In this document: one piece after another, positions 19,855 through 27,657 of the stretch
Position numbering within the stretch: the first letter of the stretch is position 1
Layout: the number at the start of each line of letters is the position of its first letter
From: Balneatrix alpica DSM 16621
GTDB lineage: Bacteria > Pseudomonadota > Gammaproteobacteria > Pseudomonadales > Balneatricaceae
DNA length: 64,000 nt
Assembly: GCF_000619885.1 (NCBI RefSeq)
Contig: NZ_JHUZ01000017.1
Span: 21,755-85,754, forward strand
Direction: 5' to 3'
Notes under the pieces: model-generated
Told to the model about the DNA's origin: nothing
What the model saw: the letters and a program-made list of their open reading frames with translations, nothing else
Database searches by the model: none
Position numbers and translations under genes: made by a program

Positions 19855-20393
19855 GACAGTGACTCCTTCGCCTGCTTCTGCTTCGGCCGCAGCCCCAGAA
19901 TCACATTGAGGGAGCTAAGAATCAGCCCCACACCCGCCACCGCCATCAGGGTAAAAGACAGGGGAATGGTGGCCTTGATCACCCAACGGGCCGGCAAACC
20001 ACCGGGATCACCGCTGGTTTCACCCAGGGCATAGGCCTCTTTGGCAAAGTCCACCCCGTACCAGGCCACCAACAGGCAGAAAGGCAACAACAGCACCAGG
20101 GTGCCGGCAATATCAATCCAAGCCTGAGCCTTATCGCTCAAGCGCTCATAAATCAGATCCACCCGCACATGGCCACCGGCCTGCAGGGCATAGGGTACAC
20201 CCAGCAAAAACACCGTGGCATGCAGGTGCCACTCCAGCTCCTGCAGGGCGATGGAGACGTTATTGAACAGGTAGCGGGTAATGACGTCGTAAAAGACATT
20301 CAGCAACATCAGCAGAAACAGCAGCGCAGACAACCAACCCAGCCATTTGACCAAGCCGTTGACGCCCTGCTCCAGGCGCAACAGGGGATGCAT
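19851..20393 (-). CDS. TRAP transporter small permease (DctQ type)
   Basis: 180-aa protein with four predicted membrane helices, the DctQ family. It pairs with the large permease and docks the periplasmic binding protein. The segment ITRYLFNNVSIALQELEWHLHATVFLLG is the family core. Lies between the binding-protein gene (69-base gap) and the dctM gene (4-base overlap). Normal length. Confidence 0.93.
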   Translation of the reverse strand: MHPLLRLEQGVNGLVKWLGWLSALLFLLMLLNVFYDVITRYLFNNVSIALQELEWHLHATVFLLGVPYALQAGGHVRVDLIYERLSDKAQAWIDIAGTLVLLLPFCLLVAWYGVDFAKEAYALGETSGDPGGLPARWVIKATIPLSFTLMAVAGVGLILSSLNVILGLRPKQKQAKESLS

Positions 20394-20461
20394 GGGGAAA
20401 TACCTCTAACGGAAGGGGCCGCCCCCGGCCATCGCGAACATCAACCAGGGGCGGCAGGCAA

Positions 20462-21538
20462 TCAGTTTTGCTGACTGTTCAGATAGGCACGATCAGAGAT
20501 ATCGGTCCACTGACGTACCTGTTGCAGGTAGGCCGACTGGGAGTCGATGATCTCTTTCGCCAGGGGATCGGCGGCAGCATGCTCCGCCAGCAGTTCATCA
20601 TTCGCCTGACGCATAGCACTCATCACCTCCGCCGGGAAGGTCTTCACCTGCACATCAGGGAACTCCTGCTTCATCTTCACCCAGTTTTCCCCACTGGCAT
20701 GGGTAGACTGTACGTACATGTCATAGGCCGCGGTGCGCATGGCCACTTTGAGGATCTCCTGCAGGTCAGCAGGCAGCTTCTCCAGGCTGCGCTTGTTCAC
20801 CAGGAACTGCAGCTCAGTGGCTGGCTCATGCCAACCGGTGTAGTAGTAGGGGGCGATCTTGTGGAAGCCCATACGCAGATCCAGTGACGGCCCGACCCAC
20901 TCCAGCGCATCAATGGTGCGACGCTCGAGTGAGGTATAGAGCTCACCGGCAGGAATATTGACCGGGTTAGCGCCTAGTTTAGCCAGCACCTCACCCGCAA
21001 AGCCTGGGATACGCATTTTCAGGCCCTGCAAGTCAGCAACGGAGTTAATTTCCTTCTGGAACCAGCCACCCATCTGGTTACCGGTATTACCACCAGGGAA
21101 AGACAGCAGACCAAAAGGCTCATACACCTTTTGCATCAACTCCATGCCACCGCCGTGGTAAAACCAACCATACTGCTCCTGCGCCAGCATACCGAACGGC
21201 ATGGTGGTGAAGTACAGCGTATTGGGCACCTTGCCTTTCCAGTAATAGGACGCGGAGTGACCCAGGTCATACTGGCCGGCACGCACCATATCAAATACGC
21301 CGAAAGGCGCTTTGTGCTTGTTGGCGGAATCAATGGTGATTTTCAGACGGCCATTGGACATGGTCTCCGCCATTTGCGCCATATTACGCGGGGCATCGCC
21401 AAAAATCGGGAAGTTAGACTGCCAGCTCTCGGCCATGGTCAAGCGGTATACTTTCTCCGCCGCCTGCGCCGGGCCAGACAACAGCGCCGCGCAACCCAGC
21501 GTCGCCAGAGCAGTCTTGAGGAAAGACAGCTTCATCAT
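20462..21538 (-). CDS. TRAP periplasmic binding protein, TakP-like
   Basis: 358-aa DctP-family solute receptor with a cleaved signal peptide (about 1-26, ending PAQAAEK). The segments GWFYHGGGMELMQKVYEPFG, GNTGNQMGGWF and YYTGWHEP resemble TakP, the 2-oxoacid (pyruvate-type) receptor, more than sialate or C4-dicarboxylate receptors. The carboxylate-binding Arg in LKMRIPGFAGE is present. A 2-oxo or 2-hydroxy monocarboxylate is the most likely ligand. Start codons ATGATG at 21535/21538 follow AGGTGA. First gene of the TRAP operon. Confidence 0.88.
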   Translation of the reverse strand: MMKLSFLKTALATLGCAALLSGPAQAAEKVYRLTMAESWQSNFPIFGDAPRNMAQMAETMSNGRLKITIDSANKHKAPFGVFDMVRAGQYDLGHSASYYWKGKVPNTLYFTTMPFGMLAQEQYGWFYHGGGMELMQKVYEPFGLLSFPGGNTGNQMGGWFQKEINSVADLQGLKMRIPGFAGEVLAKLGANPVNIPAGELYTSLERRTIDALEWVGPSLDLRMGFHKIAPYYYTGWHEPATELQFLVNKRSLEKLPADLQEILKVAMRTAAYDMYVQSTHASGENWVKMKQEFPDVQVKTFPAEVMSAMRQANDELLAEHAAADPLAKEIIDSQSAYLQQVRQWTDISDRAYLNSQQN

Positions 21539-21624
21539 TCAGATCACCTCGTTTGTTGTTATTAGCAGCTTGGAGATGATCGCAAGGCCGTGACAACGCG
21601 CCTATTCGCAAGAGTACAGAGGGG

Positions 21625-21669
21625 ACTAGGTAAAACACGCAAAATAGCTCAGTAGTTTTACCTAGGTAA
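21625..21669 (-). promoter_or_regulatory. Dyad operator upstream of the TRAP operon
   Basis: CTAGGTAAAAC (21626-21636) is matched by an exact inverted copy GTTTTACCTAG (21655-21665), and the right arm sits in the palindrome TTACCTAGGTAA (21658-21669). It lies 88-131 bases before the binding-protein start. A suitable activator site for the neighbouring response regulator. Confidence 0.55.
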
Positions 21670-21685
21670 GCAGAAGAATAACCCG

Positions 21686-22162
21686 TTATTTAGTAAACCA
21701 GTCCTGCTCAGTTACATCCTCAAATACCACTTTATAATCCTGAATTTTCGCCATGCCCTGCGCCTCCACAACCACGGCATTAATGTCAGCCTTGCTAGCA
21801 ATGGTGTCACCTGACAGGGTCGAACGTTCCCACACTTTCGCTTTTAAACGGAAAGCGGTGCCTTCCTGGATGATATCGAGACTCTCAATGTCAAAGTTAT
21901 GATTTTCCGTTTCCAACCACATTTCTTCCGTAAAGGCCTTATATTCCTCTAGACTCAAGGCACCTGTGCCCATCTGCCAATGCTCGGGGGCTTGCAGATG
22001 AATACGTACATCGCCCTTAAAGGCATTGAAGTAAGCCGCATCCTCATTCTGCACATGTTCGATCATGCTGTTGAACAGGGTATTCACGGTGGCAGCATCC
22101 ATAGCTGCCTGAGCCTGGCCAACAAACAGCCATGCAGCGGCGATCACGCAGAGTTTTTTCAT
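21686..22162 (-). CDS. Secreted NTF2/SnoaL-like protein
   Basis: 158-aa protein with a signal peptide (MKKLCVIAAAWLFVGQAQA, 1-19). The mature part has the helix-then-curved-sheet pattern of NTF2-like (SnoaL) folds, starting NTLFNSMIEHVQNEDAAYFNAF. No catalytic signature is evident. AAGGAA lies 7 bases before the ATG at 22162. It is 67 bases downstream of the hydroxylase gene on the same strand and may be the last gene of the Rieske operon. Function unknown. Confidence 0.7.
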   Translation of the reverse strand: MKKLCVIAAAWLFVGQAQAAMDAATVNTLFNSMIEHVQNEDAAYFNAFKGDVRIHLQAPEHWQMGTGALSLEEYKAFTEEMWLETENHNFDIESLDIIQEGTAFRLKAKVWERSTLSGDTIASKADINAVVVEAQGMAKIQDYKVVFEDVTEQDWFTK

Positions 22163-22229
22163 CTGTGATTCCTTTAAATTCAACTATTAATTAGGTGATT
22201 GAGTAAAAGCCTAAGTCATTTCGACTCAG

Positions 22230-23147
22230 TTATTTCGACTCAGTGACAGCAGACTGACGTCGCTTTAGCTGCTCTTGTTCCCAGGCCCAGCTAGGTGGTT
22301 TGATCAGGTATTTCAGGCTTTGTGACAGACTGTCAGCCTGCCACATGCGCTGAAACAGCTTGGTAAATCCATGAAAAAACACGGTAAAGGGATTAATGGA
22401 GTTGATCCGTGGAAAGACCCCGTAGCGCACCGGCTCTTCTTCCTTGGCAAAGGTGCCAAACATTCGATCCCAAATAATCAGGATGCCGGCATAGTTTTTA
22501 TCCAGATACTGCCGATTGGTGGCATGGTGTACCCGATGATGGGAGGGGGTATTCATGACTGCCTCAACAGGACGTGGCAACTTGCCCACCGCTTCGGTAT
22601 GCAGCAAAGTCTGGTAAACCTGCACTACTGTCTCGCATAAAAACACCATCGCCGGATGAAAACCCAACATTACTAAGGGTAAATGGAAGGGTAGTGGGAA
22701 CAAACCATCCAACGGACCGAAGCGATAAGCGACCGATATATTGAAATAGGGCGAGCTATGGTGAACCGTATGAGTAGCCCAACCGATCCCAACGCGATGC
22801 AAAAAGCGGTGTTCCCAGTAATAGGCCAAATCCGCCAGAATCAGGCAACCTAGCACGGTCCACCAGCTCATCGGCAGCTGAGTCAGGCTAAAATCGGTAT
22901 ACACCCAGTAAAACAGCCCAGTATAGGCAGCAGCAATCAAGGCCGCGCTCAGCACGATAAAAGCCGCTAAGGTAATAAAGTTGGTCAGGGAATCACCGGC
23001 CATGTTCCAGCTCAACTGGCGTTTGAACCCTAGACGAATCAGTTCCAGTACAAAAATCGCCATCGCCAGCAGGAAAAAGCCATCATCAATCCAGACTTCC
23101 CAACCCAGCAACTCTTGCTCGCTCAAATAGCCTAATAAGGTTTCCAT
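22230..23147 (-). CDS. Membrane fatty acid hydroxylase/sterol desaturase family protein
   Basis: 305-aa integral membrane di-iron oxygenase. Three to four N-terminal hydrophobic segments precede the eight-His motif: HRFLH, HTVHH and HHRVHH, ending YAGILIIWDRMFGTF. Family members hydroxylate or desaturate lipids or sterols. The start ATG at 23147 overlaps the stop of the upstream GyrI-like gene (TAATG) and has AGGAG 9 bases upstream. Last strongly coupled gene of the Rieske operon. Substrate is unknown; a membrane lipid is the natural guess. Confidence 0.88.
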   Translation of the reverse strand: METLLGYLSEQELLGWEVWIDDGFFLLAMAIFVLELIRLGFKRQLSWNMAGDSLTNFITLAAFIVLSAALIAAAYTGLFYWVYTDFSLTQLPMSWWTVLGCLILADLAYYWEHRFLHRVGIGWATHTVHHSSPYFNISVAYRFGPLDGLFPLPFHLPLVMLGFHPAMVFLCETVVQVYQTLLHTEAVGKLPRPVEAVMNTPSHHRVHHATNRQYLDKNYAGILIIWDRMFGTFAKEEEPVRYGVFPRINSINPFTVFFHGFTKLFQRMWQADSLSQSLKYLIKPPSWAWEQEQLKRRQSAVTESK

Positions 23148-23824
23148 TAGGGTTGCTCCTGATATAACGCCCACATTTCACTACCGCTCAGGTTGCCCTG
23201 GTAATCCACCTGGTGACGCTCTATCACCGCCTTGAGGCCACGCTGATAACTCAATCCACCCCAGGCACTGGCCAGTACACTGGCTTTAGTGGTCGCAGGT
23301 ACTACCACCTCATACTGCCCTGCCGGTAATTGGGTGGTCGTGGATAATGTGCCGAGCAGGTTGCTCCGATCATAGCCAATCGTCACCATGGCTTTACTAA
23401 AGTCGGTATTAAAGCCCTGATAGAGGACAAATATCTGACTTTCCCCAGGCTTAAGGGCCGCATGCAGTAATTTTTGCTCATTGAAGGTGTACCAGAGTTG
23501 CTCAATATCACCCAGCGCAATGCGCTGTGACACACCGACCAGCGGAATATTACTCCAGCCTGCAGATACAAGATCCTGACTAGGCTGGCTTGGCTTGGTG
23601 GTGACGGGAGCGGGTGAGTTGGCTGGCTTGCTCTGAGCCGGCGGCGTAGGCATCACCCACTGTCCAGCCGACTCCTGCTTCGGCTCGGTTGGATTCAACC
23701 ACTGCTCAGCACTGCCACCCTCACTTAGCCACTCGCCACCCGCTCCACCTGGTTGCAACCACACGGCTAGCCAGACCAACGCCACAATGGCCGCTGTCCC
23801 CAACATATAACGAATCAACGGCAT
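23147..23824 (-). CDS. Membrane-anchored GyrI-like domain protein
   Basis: 225-aa protein. One N-terminal TM segment (about 6-22, AAIVALVWLAVWL), a Gly/Pro/Ser-rich linker (about 25-90) and a C-terminal domain (about 95-225). The C-terminal pattern (WYTFNEQKLLHAAL, FNTDFSKAMVTIGY, LPAGQYEVVVPA, YQRGLKAVIERH, SEMWALYQ) looks like a GyrI/effector-binding fold, which usually binds small hydrophobic ligands. The domain would face the periplasm. That family call is my pattern judgement, not a search result. It is placed between a small membrane peptide and the hydroxylase gene. Confidence 0.6.
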   Translation of the reverse strand: MPLIRYMLGTAAIVALVWLAVWLQPGGAGGEWLSEGGSAEQWLNPTEPKQESAGQWVMPTPPAQSKPANSPAPVTTKPSQPSQDLVSAGWSNIPLVGVSQRIALGDIEQLWYTFNEQKLLHAALKPGESQIFVLYQGFNTDFSKAMVTIGYDRSNLLGTLSTTTQLPAGQYEVVVPATTKASVLASAWGGLSYQRGLKAVIERHQVDYQGNLSGSEMWALYQEQP

Positions 23825-23834
23825 GTTTGACTCC

Positions 23835-24011
23835 TTAACGCCAATCACTTAACAGGCAGCTCAACGCCACCCCTAACCACAAGGCCATACCTAACCAATA
23901 ACCCAGTGGTTCCTGCTCACGCAGGAAGGCACGGTGCAACCACACTTCACCGCTGTACAAATCCCAGCCCAACCACAGCAGCAGACTCACTCCAATCAAT
24001 GTCCACATCAT
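23835..24011 (-). CDS. Small membrane protein (58 aa)
   Basis: 58-aa protein with two hydrophobic stretches (about 3-17 and 37-54) separated by a charged loop (HRAFLREQEPLG). It starts at ATGATG with AGGAG 6 bases upstream, overlaps the Rieske stop by 4 bases (ATGA) and ends 10 bases before the GyrI-like gene. The conserved spacing and coupling suggest a real gene. It may be a membrane partner of the oxygenases; no family recognised. Confidence 0.65.
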   Translation of the reverse strand: MMWTLIGVSLLLWLGWDLYSGEVWLHRAFLREQEPLGYWLGMALWLGVALSCLLSDWR

Positions 24012-25186
24012 GTTGTCTCCTGACCCAACCACCAGGCGGCCTTGTCGCCATAATTAACGGGCGTCGCCGGATGGGCAAAAAGCTGAGAACCCAGGTAATG
24101 GTGAAAATCCGCTACGACTCGCTCCATTTCCACCAGACGCCCACCCTGTGCTAGCTGGCTTTTCATACCCTGTTGCAGGCGCTCACAAATCCACTTGTCC
24201 TCAGCAAAAAACTGCTGGGTAAAACTCTGCTCACTTTTACTTTCTCGACCACTGTCCGCGTAGGTCACAAAACCGGATCGAATCAGGCTCTGATCCACTG
24301 CTTGCGGCAGTACCTGAATCCACCCCAGACCCTCGCAAGTGAGAATGGCGACAAAGTTAGGGGGTAAGCTCAACAACAGATAGTGCTGGCAATGTTCAGG
24401 CATGGCTGTTTGAAAAAGACTCAGCAGGCTTTGGGTGACACCGCTTTTCATCTCGCCACTTGTCAGACTCCAGCTTGACTGTCCCGCCACGTAATAAGCC
24501 TGTTTGGTTGGCGTGACCTGCTCAAGGGTGTCCTTATGCACCTTGAACAGGTGGTAGCTCTCCATGGCATTCTCCATGATCAGTTTCCAGTTAGCCTGCC
24601 AGGACTCCACCTGGCTGGGACCAACCTGACTCATTTGCGTCAGCTCAAAGGCTTCGACAAAAGGCTCCAGCCCGCTAAAGCGCTGCGCTAGGGTTTCACT
24701 GGGCTTACCCAGGTGAACAAATACCAGCCCCTGCCAACTACCCAGCAAGAACTGTGTCAAGCAGTGCTCTTGGTGATCGATATGGGATTTACCCTCCAGC
24801 GGAATCCCCTTTAAACCACCATCCAGACCATAGGTCCAGGCATGGTAGGGACATACCAGGTGCTTACTGACTCGGCCAAAACCCGGATCAAGCAGCAGGG
24901 TGCCACGATGGCAGCAAAGGTTAGACAGGGCACGTAATTGGCCGTCTGCTCCACGGATCAACACCAACGCTTCACCTGCCAATTCGCAGGCAAAATAATC
25001 CCCTGCTTCTGGCAGCTCCCGCTCGGCCAACATGAAGATCCAGTCCTGGCGGAAAATGCGCTGCATTTCCAACTGGTACAAATCCTTGCTATGGCAGGAT
25101 GCAAAGGGCAACGCCCGCGCATTTTCGGCCGCTAGGGCGGTCACTTCACGGTAAGCATTTAGCTGCTGCAGGGCTGATGTGGTCAT
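24008..25186 (-). CDS. Rieske non-heme iron oxygenase, alpha-subunit type
   Basis: 392-aa ring-hydroxylating-oxygenase family protein. The Rieske cluster ligands are C91-x-H93 and C112-x2-H115; the mononuclear iron motif is ENAMESYHLFKVH with H212 and H217. The bridging position before the first His is Glu209, not the Asp usual in aromatic dioxygenases. Glu here is known in CntA and related quaternary-amine oxygenases. No reductase or ferredoxin gene is adjacent. First gene of a four- or five-gene operon divergent from a TetR gene. Confidence 0.88.
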   Translation of the reverse strand: MTTSALQQLNAYREVTALAAENARALPFASCHSKDLYQLEMQRIFRQDWIFMLAERELPEAGDYFACELAGEALVLIRGADGQLRALSNLCCHRGTLLLDPGFGRVSKHLVCPYHAWTYGLDGGLKGIPLEGKSHIDHQEHCLTQFLLGSWQGLVFVHLGKPSETLAQRFSGLEPFVEAFELTQMSQVGPSQVESWQANWKLIMENAMESYHLFKVHKDTLEQVTPTKQAYYVAGQSSWSLTSGEMKSGVTQSLLSLFQTAMPEHCQHYLLLSLPPNFVAILTCEGLGWIQVLPQAVDQSLIRSGFVTYADSGRESKSEQSFTQQFFAEDKWICERLQQGMKSQLAQGGRLVEMERVVADFHHYLGSQLFAHPATPVNYGDKAAWWLGQETT

Positions 25187-25200
25187 GAAAACACCTCAAA

Positions 25201-25257
25201 ACGAGACACGAATGGATCATATATTACAAATATACGAGACACAAGTGATTCATAAAT
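25201..25257. promoter_or_regulatory. Direct-repeat operator between the Rieske operon and tetR
   Basis: Two 24-bp near-identical direct repeats beginning ACGAGACAC start at 25201 and 25234 (period 33 bp, about three helical turns) in the 121-base divergent intergenic region. They differ at six positions. Likely TetR-family operators controlling both directions. Each lies in AT-rich DNA suited to promoter -10 elements. Confidence 0.6.
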
Positions 25258-25307
25258 ACAGAGTGACTTTGCTATGATGCCTCCAACACGCAACAAGGAG
25301 CCTTATC

Positions 25308-25871
25308 TTGGATGCACGCATCCTAAAATCTCGCAAAGCATTGCTGGATGCCGCTTTGACATTGTTATTGCGGAACCCAGCTGCAAGCCTCAAGGAAATT
25401 GCTGAATTTGCCCAGGTAGGACGAGCGACCCTATACCGTCATTTCGATTCACGGGAGAGCCTAGTGCAGGCACTGGCGTTACAGTGTCTTGAAGATGTGG
25501 AACGTGTGATTGATCCCATTCGGCGTCAGGCATTAGCCCCTGAACAGATCCTGCGCCAACTGTTTGAAGCACTGATTCCGCTTGGCGACCGCTATCATTT
25601 TTTACTGTCACTGTGGGAAGTAGCCGAGCAAGATCCGGCGTTTAAGCGCCTGTATCAGCAACAACTCCAGCGTCTATCGCAATTACTGGATAACGCCAAA
25701 GCCACTGGAACGATTCGGCAAGATCTCGATACAGAGTGGCTGGTCACCGCCATTGATAGCCTGCTTTATGCAGCCTGGTGGCAACAGGGGATGCACCCGG
25801 GCAAAGCCGATCATTACACCCGCGCATTACTGGTGACCTTATTTGAAGGCATAGGTAACAGACCTGCTTGA
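25308..25871 (+). CDS. TetR family regulator
   Basis: 187-aa TetR protein. The N-terminal HTH reads SLKEIAEFAQVGRATLYRHFDSRESL (about 27-52); the C-terminal ligand domain is helical. It starts at TTG (25308) with AAGGAG 7 bases upstream; no ATG fits the frame. Divergent from the Rieske oxygenase gene, so it is probably the local repressor, acting at the direct repeats at 25201-25257. The effector is unknown, though a substrate of the oxygenase is plausible. Confidence 0.87.
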   Translation: MDARILKSRKALLDAALTLLLRNPAASLKEIAEFAQVGRATLYRHFDSRESLVQALALQCLEDVERVIDPIRRQALAPEQILRQLFEALIPLGDRYHFLLSLWEVAEQDPAFKRLYQQQLQRLSQLLDNAKATGTIRQDLDTEWLVTAIDSLLYAAWWQQGMHPGKADHYTRALLVTLFEGIGNRPA

Positions 25872-25918
25872 TGCAGGTATCGGCATCAGCCTCGGACGGC
25901 CTCCGTCAAAATGAACTA

Positions 25919-26362
25919 TCAGGATGGCTCCGGCAAAACCGGTGGCGTGCTATCCATATAGGTCAAAAAATAAGCCCACAGTTGATGGGTGCGTTGCTTG
26001 GTCAACTCGGTTTGACAGCTAAGGGTCATCAGGCCACGGATCGTCCCTTCACGCCACTGGGTGTACACCGCATCACAGTGAGCGGTCATATAGGCTTGCC
26101 AGTCACGCTGAGAACGCTCTATTGCCTGCACCAACTCAGCATCCTCCCCATGGTGGCGAAGACTCGCCTGTAGATACTGGCTTAGCTGTGTCTGGGCATG
26201 CTCTAACTCCAGGCCAGCGCACTGATTGATCTGCATAGTCGTGATCGCATTCTGACAATCCACAGAGGTATCTTGCCCTTGGCTGCTCAGCGGCAGTAAA
26301 GCGGCAAACCCCATCAAGGTCGCTAAGCCACGGGCCATAGCAGGGCGGATAGATAGGCGCAA
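25919..26362 (-). CDS. Secreted LprI-like (DUF1311) protein
   Basis: 147-aa protein with a probable signal peptide (ending near SSQGQ) and a DUF1311/LprI-like domain with four Cys (DCQNAITTMQINQC, AHCDAVY, LSCQTEL). Members are periplasmic, and LprI is a lysozyme inhibitor. The TTG at 26362 with AAGGAG 8 bases upstream gives a good n-region; an ATG at 26338 has no visible ribosome site, so TTG is preferred. Between tetR (convergent) and rpoH. Inhibitor activity is not implied by sequence alone. Confidence 0.65.
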   Translation of the reverse strand: MRLSIRPAMARGLATLMGFAALLPLSSQGQDTSVDCQNAITTMQINQCAGLELEHAQTQLSQYLQASLRHHGEDAELVQAIERSQRDWQAYMTAHCDAVYTQWREGTIRGLMTLSCQTELTKQRTHQLWAYFLTYMDSTPPVLPEPS

Positions 26363-26456
26363 AACAAGGACTCCTTCCTGGTTGGACAGTGCAGAACTGC
26401 AACAAAGCATCAGCTGACAGCCCCTTACCGCCATTTTCTCTAGGGGCTATAAACAC

Positions 26457-26481
26457 ATCACCCCGCACTAGGCGGGGTGAT
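26457..26481 (-). terminator. rpoH terminator hairpin
   Basis: ATCACCCCGC / GCGGGGTGAT, a perfect 10-bp stem with a 5-base loop, 22 bases after the rpoH stop. The following bases (GTGTTTAT) are only partly T-rich. Confidence 0.65.
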
Positions 26482-26503
26482 GGGACAAGCAAAGCAAGGG
26501 ATA

Positions 26504-27358
26504 TCAGGCTTCCATACTGATGCGCAGCTTTTTCATCGCGCTCTTTTCCAGCTGGCGAATACGCTCGGCGGAAACGCCATACTCAGCAGCCAGCTCGTGC
26601 AGGGTAGCCTTCTCATCCACCAGCCAACGCCGGTTAAGAATATCGCGACTGCGTTCATCAAGCTGCTGCATGGCCTGCTCAAGCTTGCTGTTGGCATGCT
26701 CCTCCCAGTCAGCCTCTTCTAACTGACGGGCGGGGTCAGCACGCTTATCTTCGAGGAAGAAAGCCGGTGCCTGGTAAGCCTTATCGTCATCGTCATCGGT
26801 GCCCGCATCAAAGGCCATATCCTGGGCGGTCAGACGCCCCTCCATCTCCCGCACCACCTGTGGATCAACCCCCAGGTCCGCAGCAACGGAGTGAACTTCA
26901 TCATTGGTAAACCAAGCCAGTTTTTTCTTGGCACTGCGCAGGTTAAAGAACATTTTGCGCTGGGCCTTGGTGGTGGCAATTTTGACGATGCGCCAGTTAC
27001 GCAGAATAAATTCGTGCATTTCTGCCTTGATCCAGTGCACCGCAAAGGACACCAGACGCACCCCGACATTGGGATCAAAGCGACGCACCGCTTTCATCAA
27101 GCCAACGTTGCCTTCCTGAATCAGGTCAGCCTGGGCTAGACCATAGCCGGAATAGCTTTTAGCAATGTGAACAACAAAGCGCAGGTGGGCCAAAACCAGT
27201 CGACGAGCGGCCTCAAGATCATTTTGGTAGAACAGGCGCTCGGCCAGCTCACGCTCTTCCTCATGGGTCAGCATGGGAATCGCATGTACTGACTGGATGT
27301 AGCCCTCCAGATTACGGCCCGGAGACATCACCTCAGCGGGAAGAAGACTACGACTCAT
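26504..27358 (-). CDS. rpoH: RNA polymerase heat-shock sigma factor (sigma-32)
   Basis: 284-aa sigma-70-family factor directing transcription of heat-shock genes. Region 2 ([33 protein letters not shown]), the RpoH box variant QRKMFFNLR and region 4 HTH ([20 protein letters not shown]) are clear. The ATG at 27358 follows GAGGTGTGAG. It sits downstream of ftsYEX on the same strand with a 287-base gap, so it has its own promoter. Normal length. Confidence 0.96.
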   Translation of the reverse strand: MSRSLLPAEVMSPGRNLEGYIQSVHAIPMLTHEEERELAERLFYQNDLEAARRLVLAHLRFVVHIAKSYSGYGLAQADLIQEGNVGLMKAVRRFDPNVGVRLVSFAVHWIKAEMHEFILRNWRIVKIATTKAQRKMFFNLRSAKKKLAWFTNDEVHSVAADLGVDPQVVREMEGRLTAQDMAFDAGTDDDDDKAYQAPAFFLEDKRADPARQLEEADWEEHANSKLEQAMQQLDERSRDILNRRWLVDEKATLHELAAEYGVSAERIRQLEKSAMKKLRISMEA

Positions 27359-27370
27359 CTCACACCTCAT

Positions 27371-27657
27371 CTCGATACGGAATCAGCCAACAATGGCCAG
27401 CTAACTCATGGATTCTGCCCAGCTTGCTGGGTCAGGCGGGCAGCTTATACAGCGCCCTGATTAGAAAGAAGACAAGAGAAAAAAGTTCCGGCCTTGAGGC
27501 CTGCTTTTTCACTCTTCTTTCTGTCACCTCCCTCGCAGGAGGGAGCAAATCTTAGCAAAAAGCCTTGAAGCCAGCAAAAAGCTACTCCAGTGCCTGGGGA
27601 ATTGCAGCAACAAAATGTTTCTAGCGATGGGCCCCATCCCTCCGCCATGAGCACCTT
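27371..27657 (-). promoter_or_regulatory. rpoH promoter region and ftsX terminator
   Basis: 287 bases without a gene. Near 27490-27501 (minus strand) GGCC-TCAA-GGCC is followed five bases later by six T residues, a weak terminator after ftsX. The rest should hold the rpoH promoters and 5' leader; I could not pick a convincing -35/-10 pair. Confidence 0.4.

Noticed and set aside
20462..21538. Sialic acid or C4-dicarboxylate TRAP receptor
   Set aside because: The receptor segments resemble the TakP 2-oxoacid group, and no sialate catabolic genes are nearby.
24008..25186. Carnitine monooxygenase CntA
   Set aside because: No CntB-type reductase nearby, and the operon contains lipid-type enzymes; only the bridging Glu agrees, so no symbol is given.
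25860..25880. Hairpin ACCTGC-TTGAT-GCAGGT as the tetR terminator
   Set aside because: Only a 6-bp stem overlapping the stop codon and no T-run.
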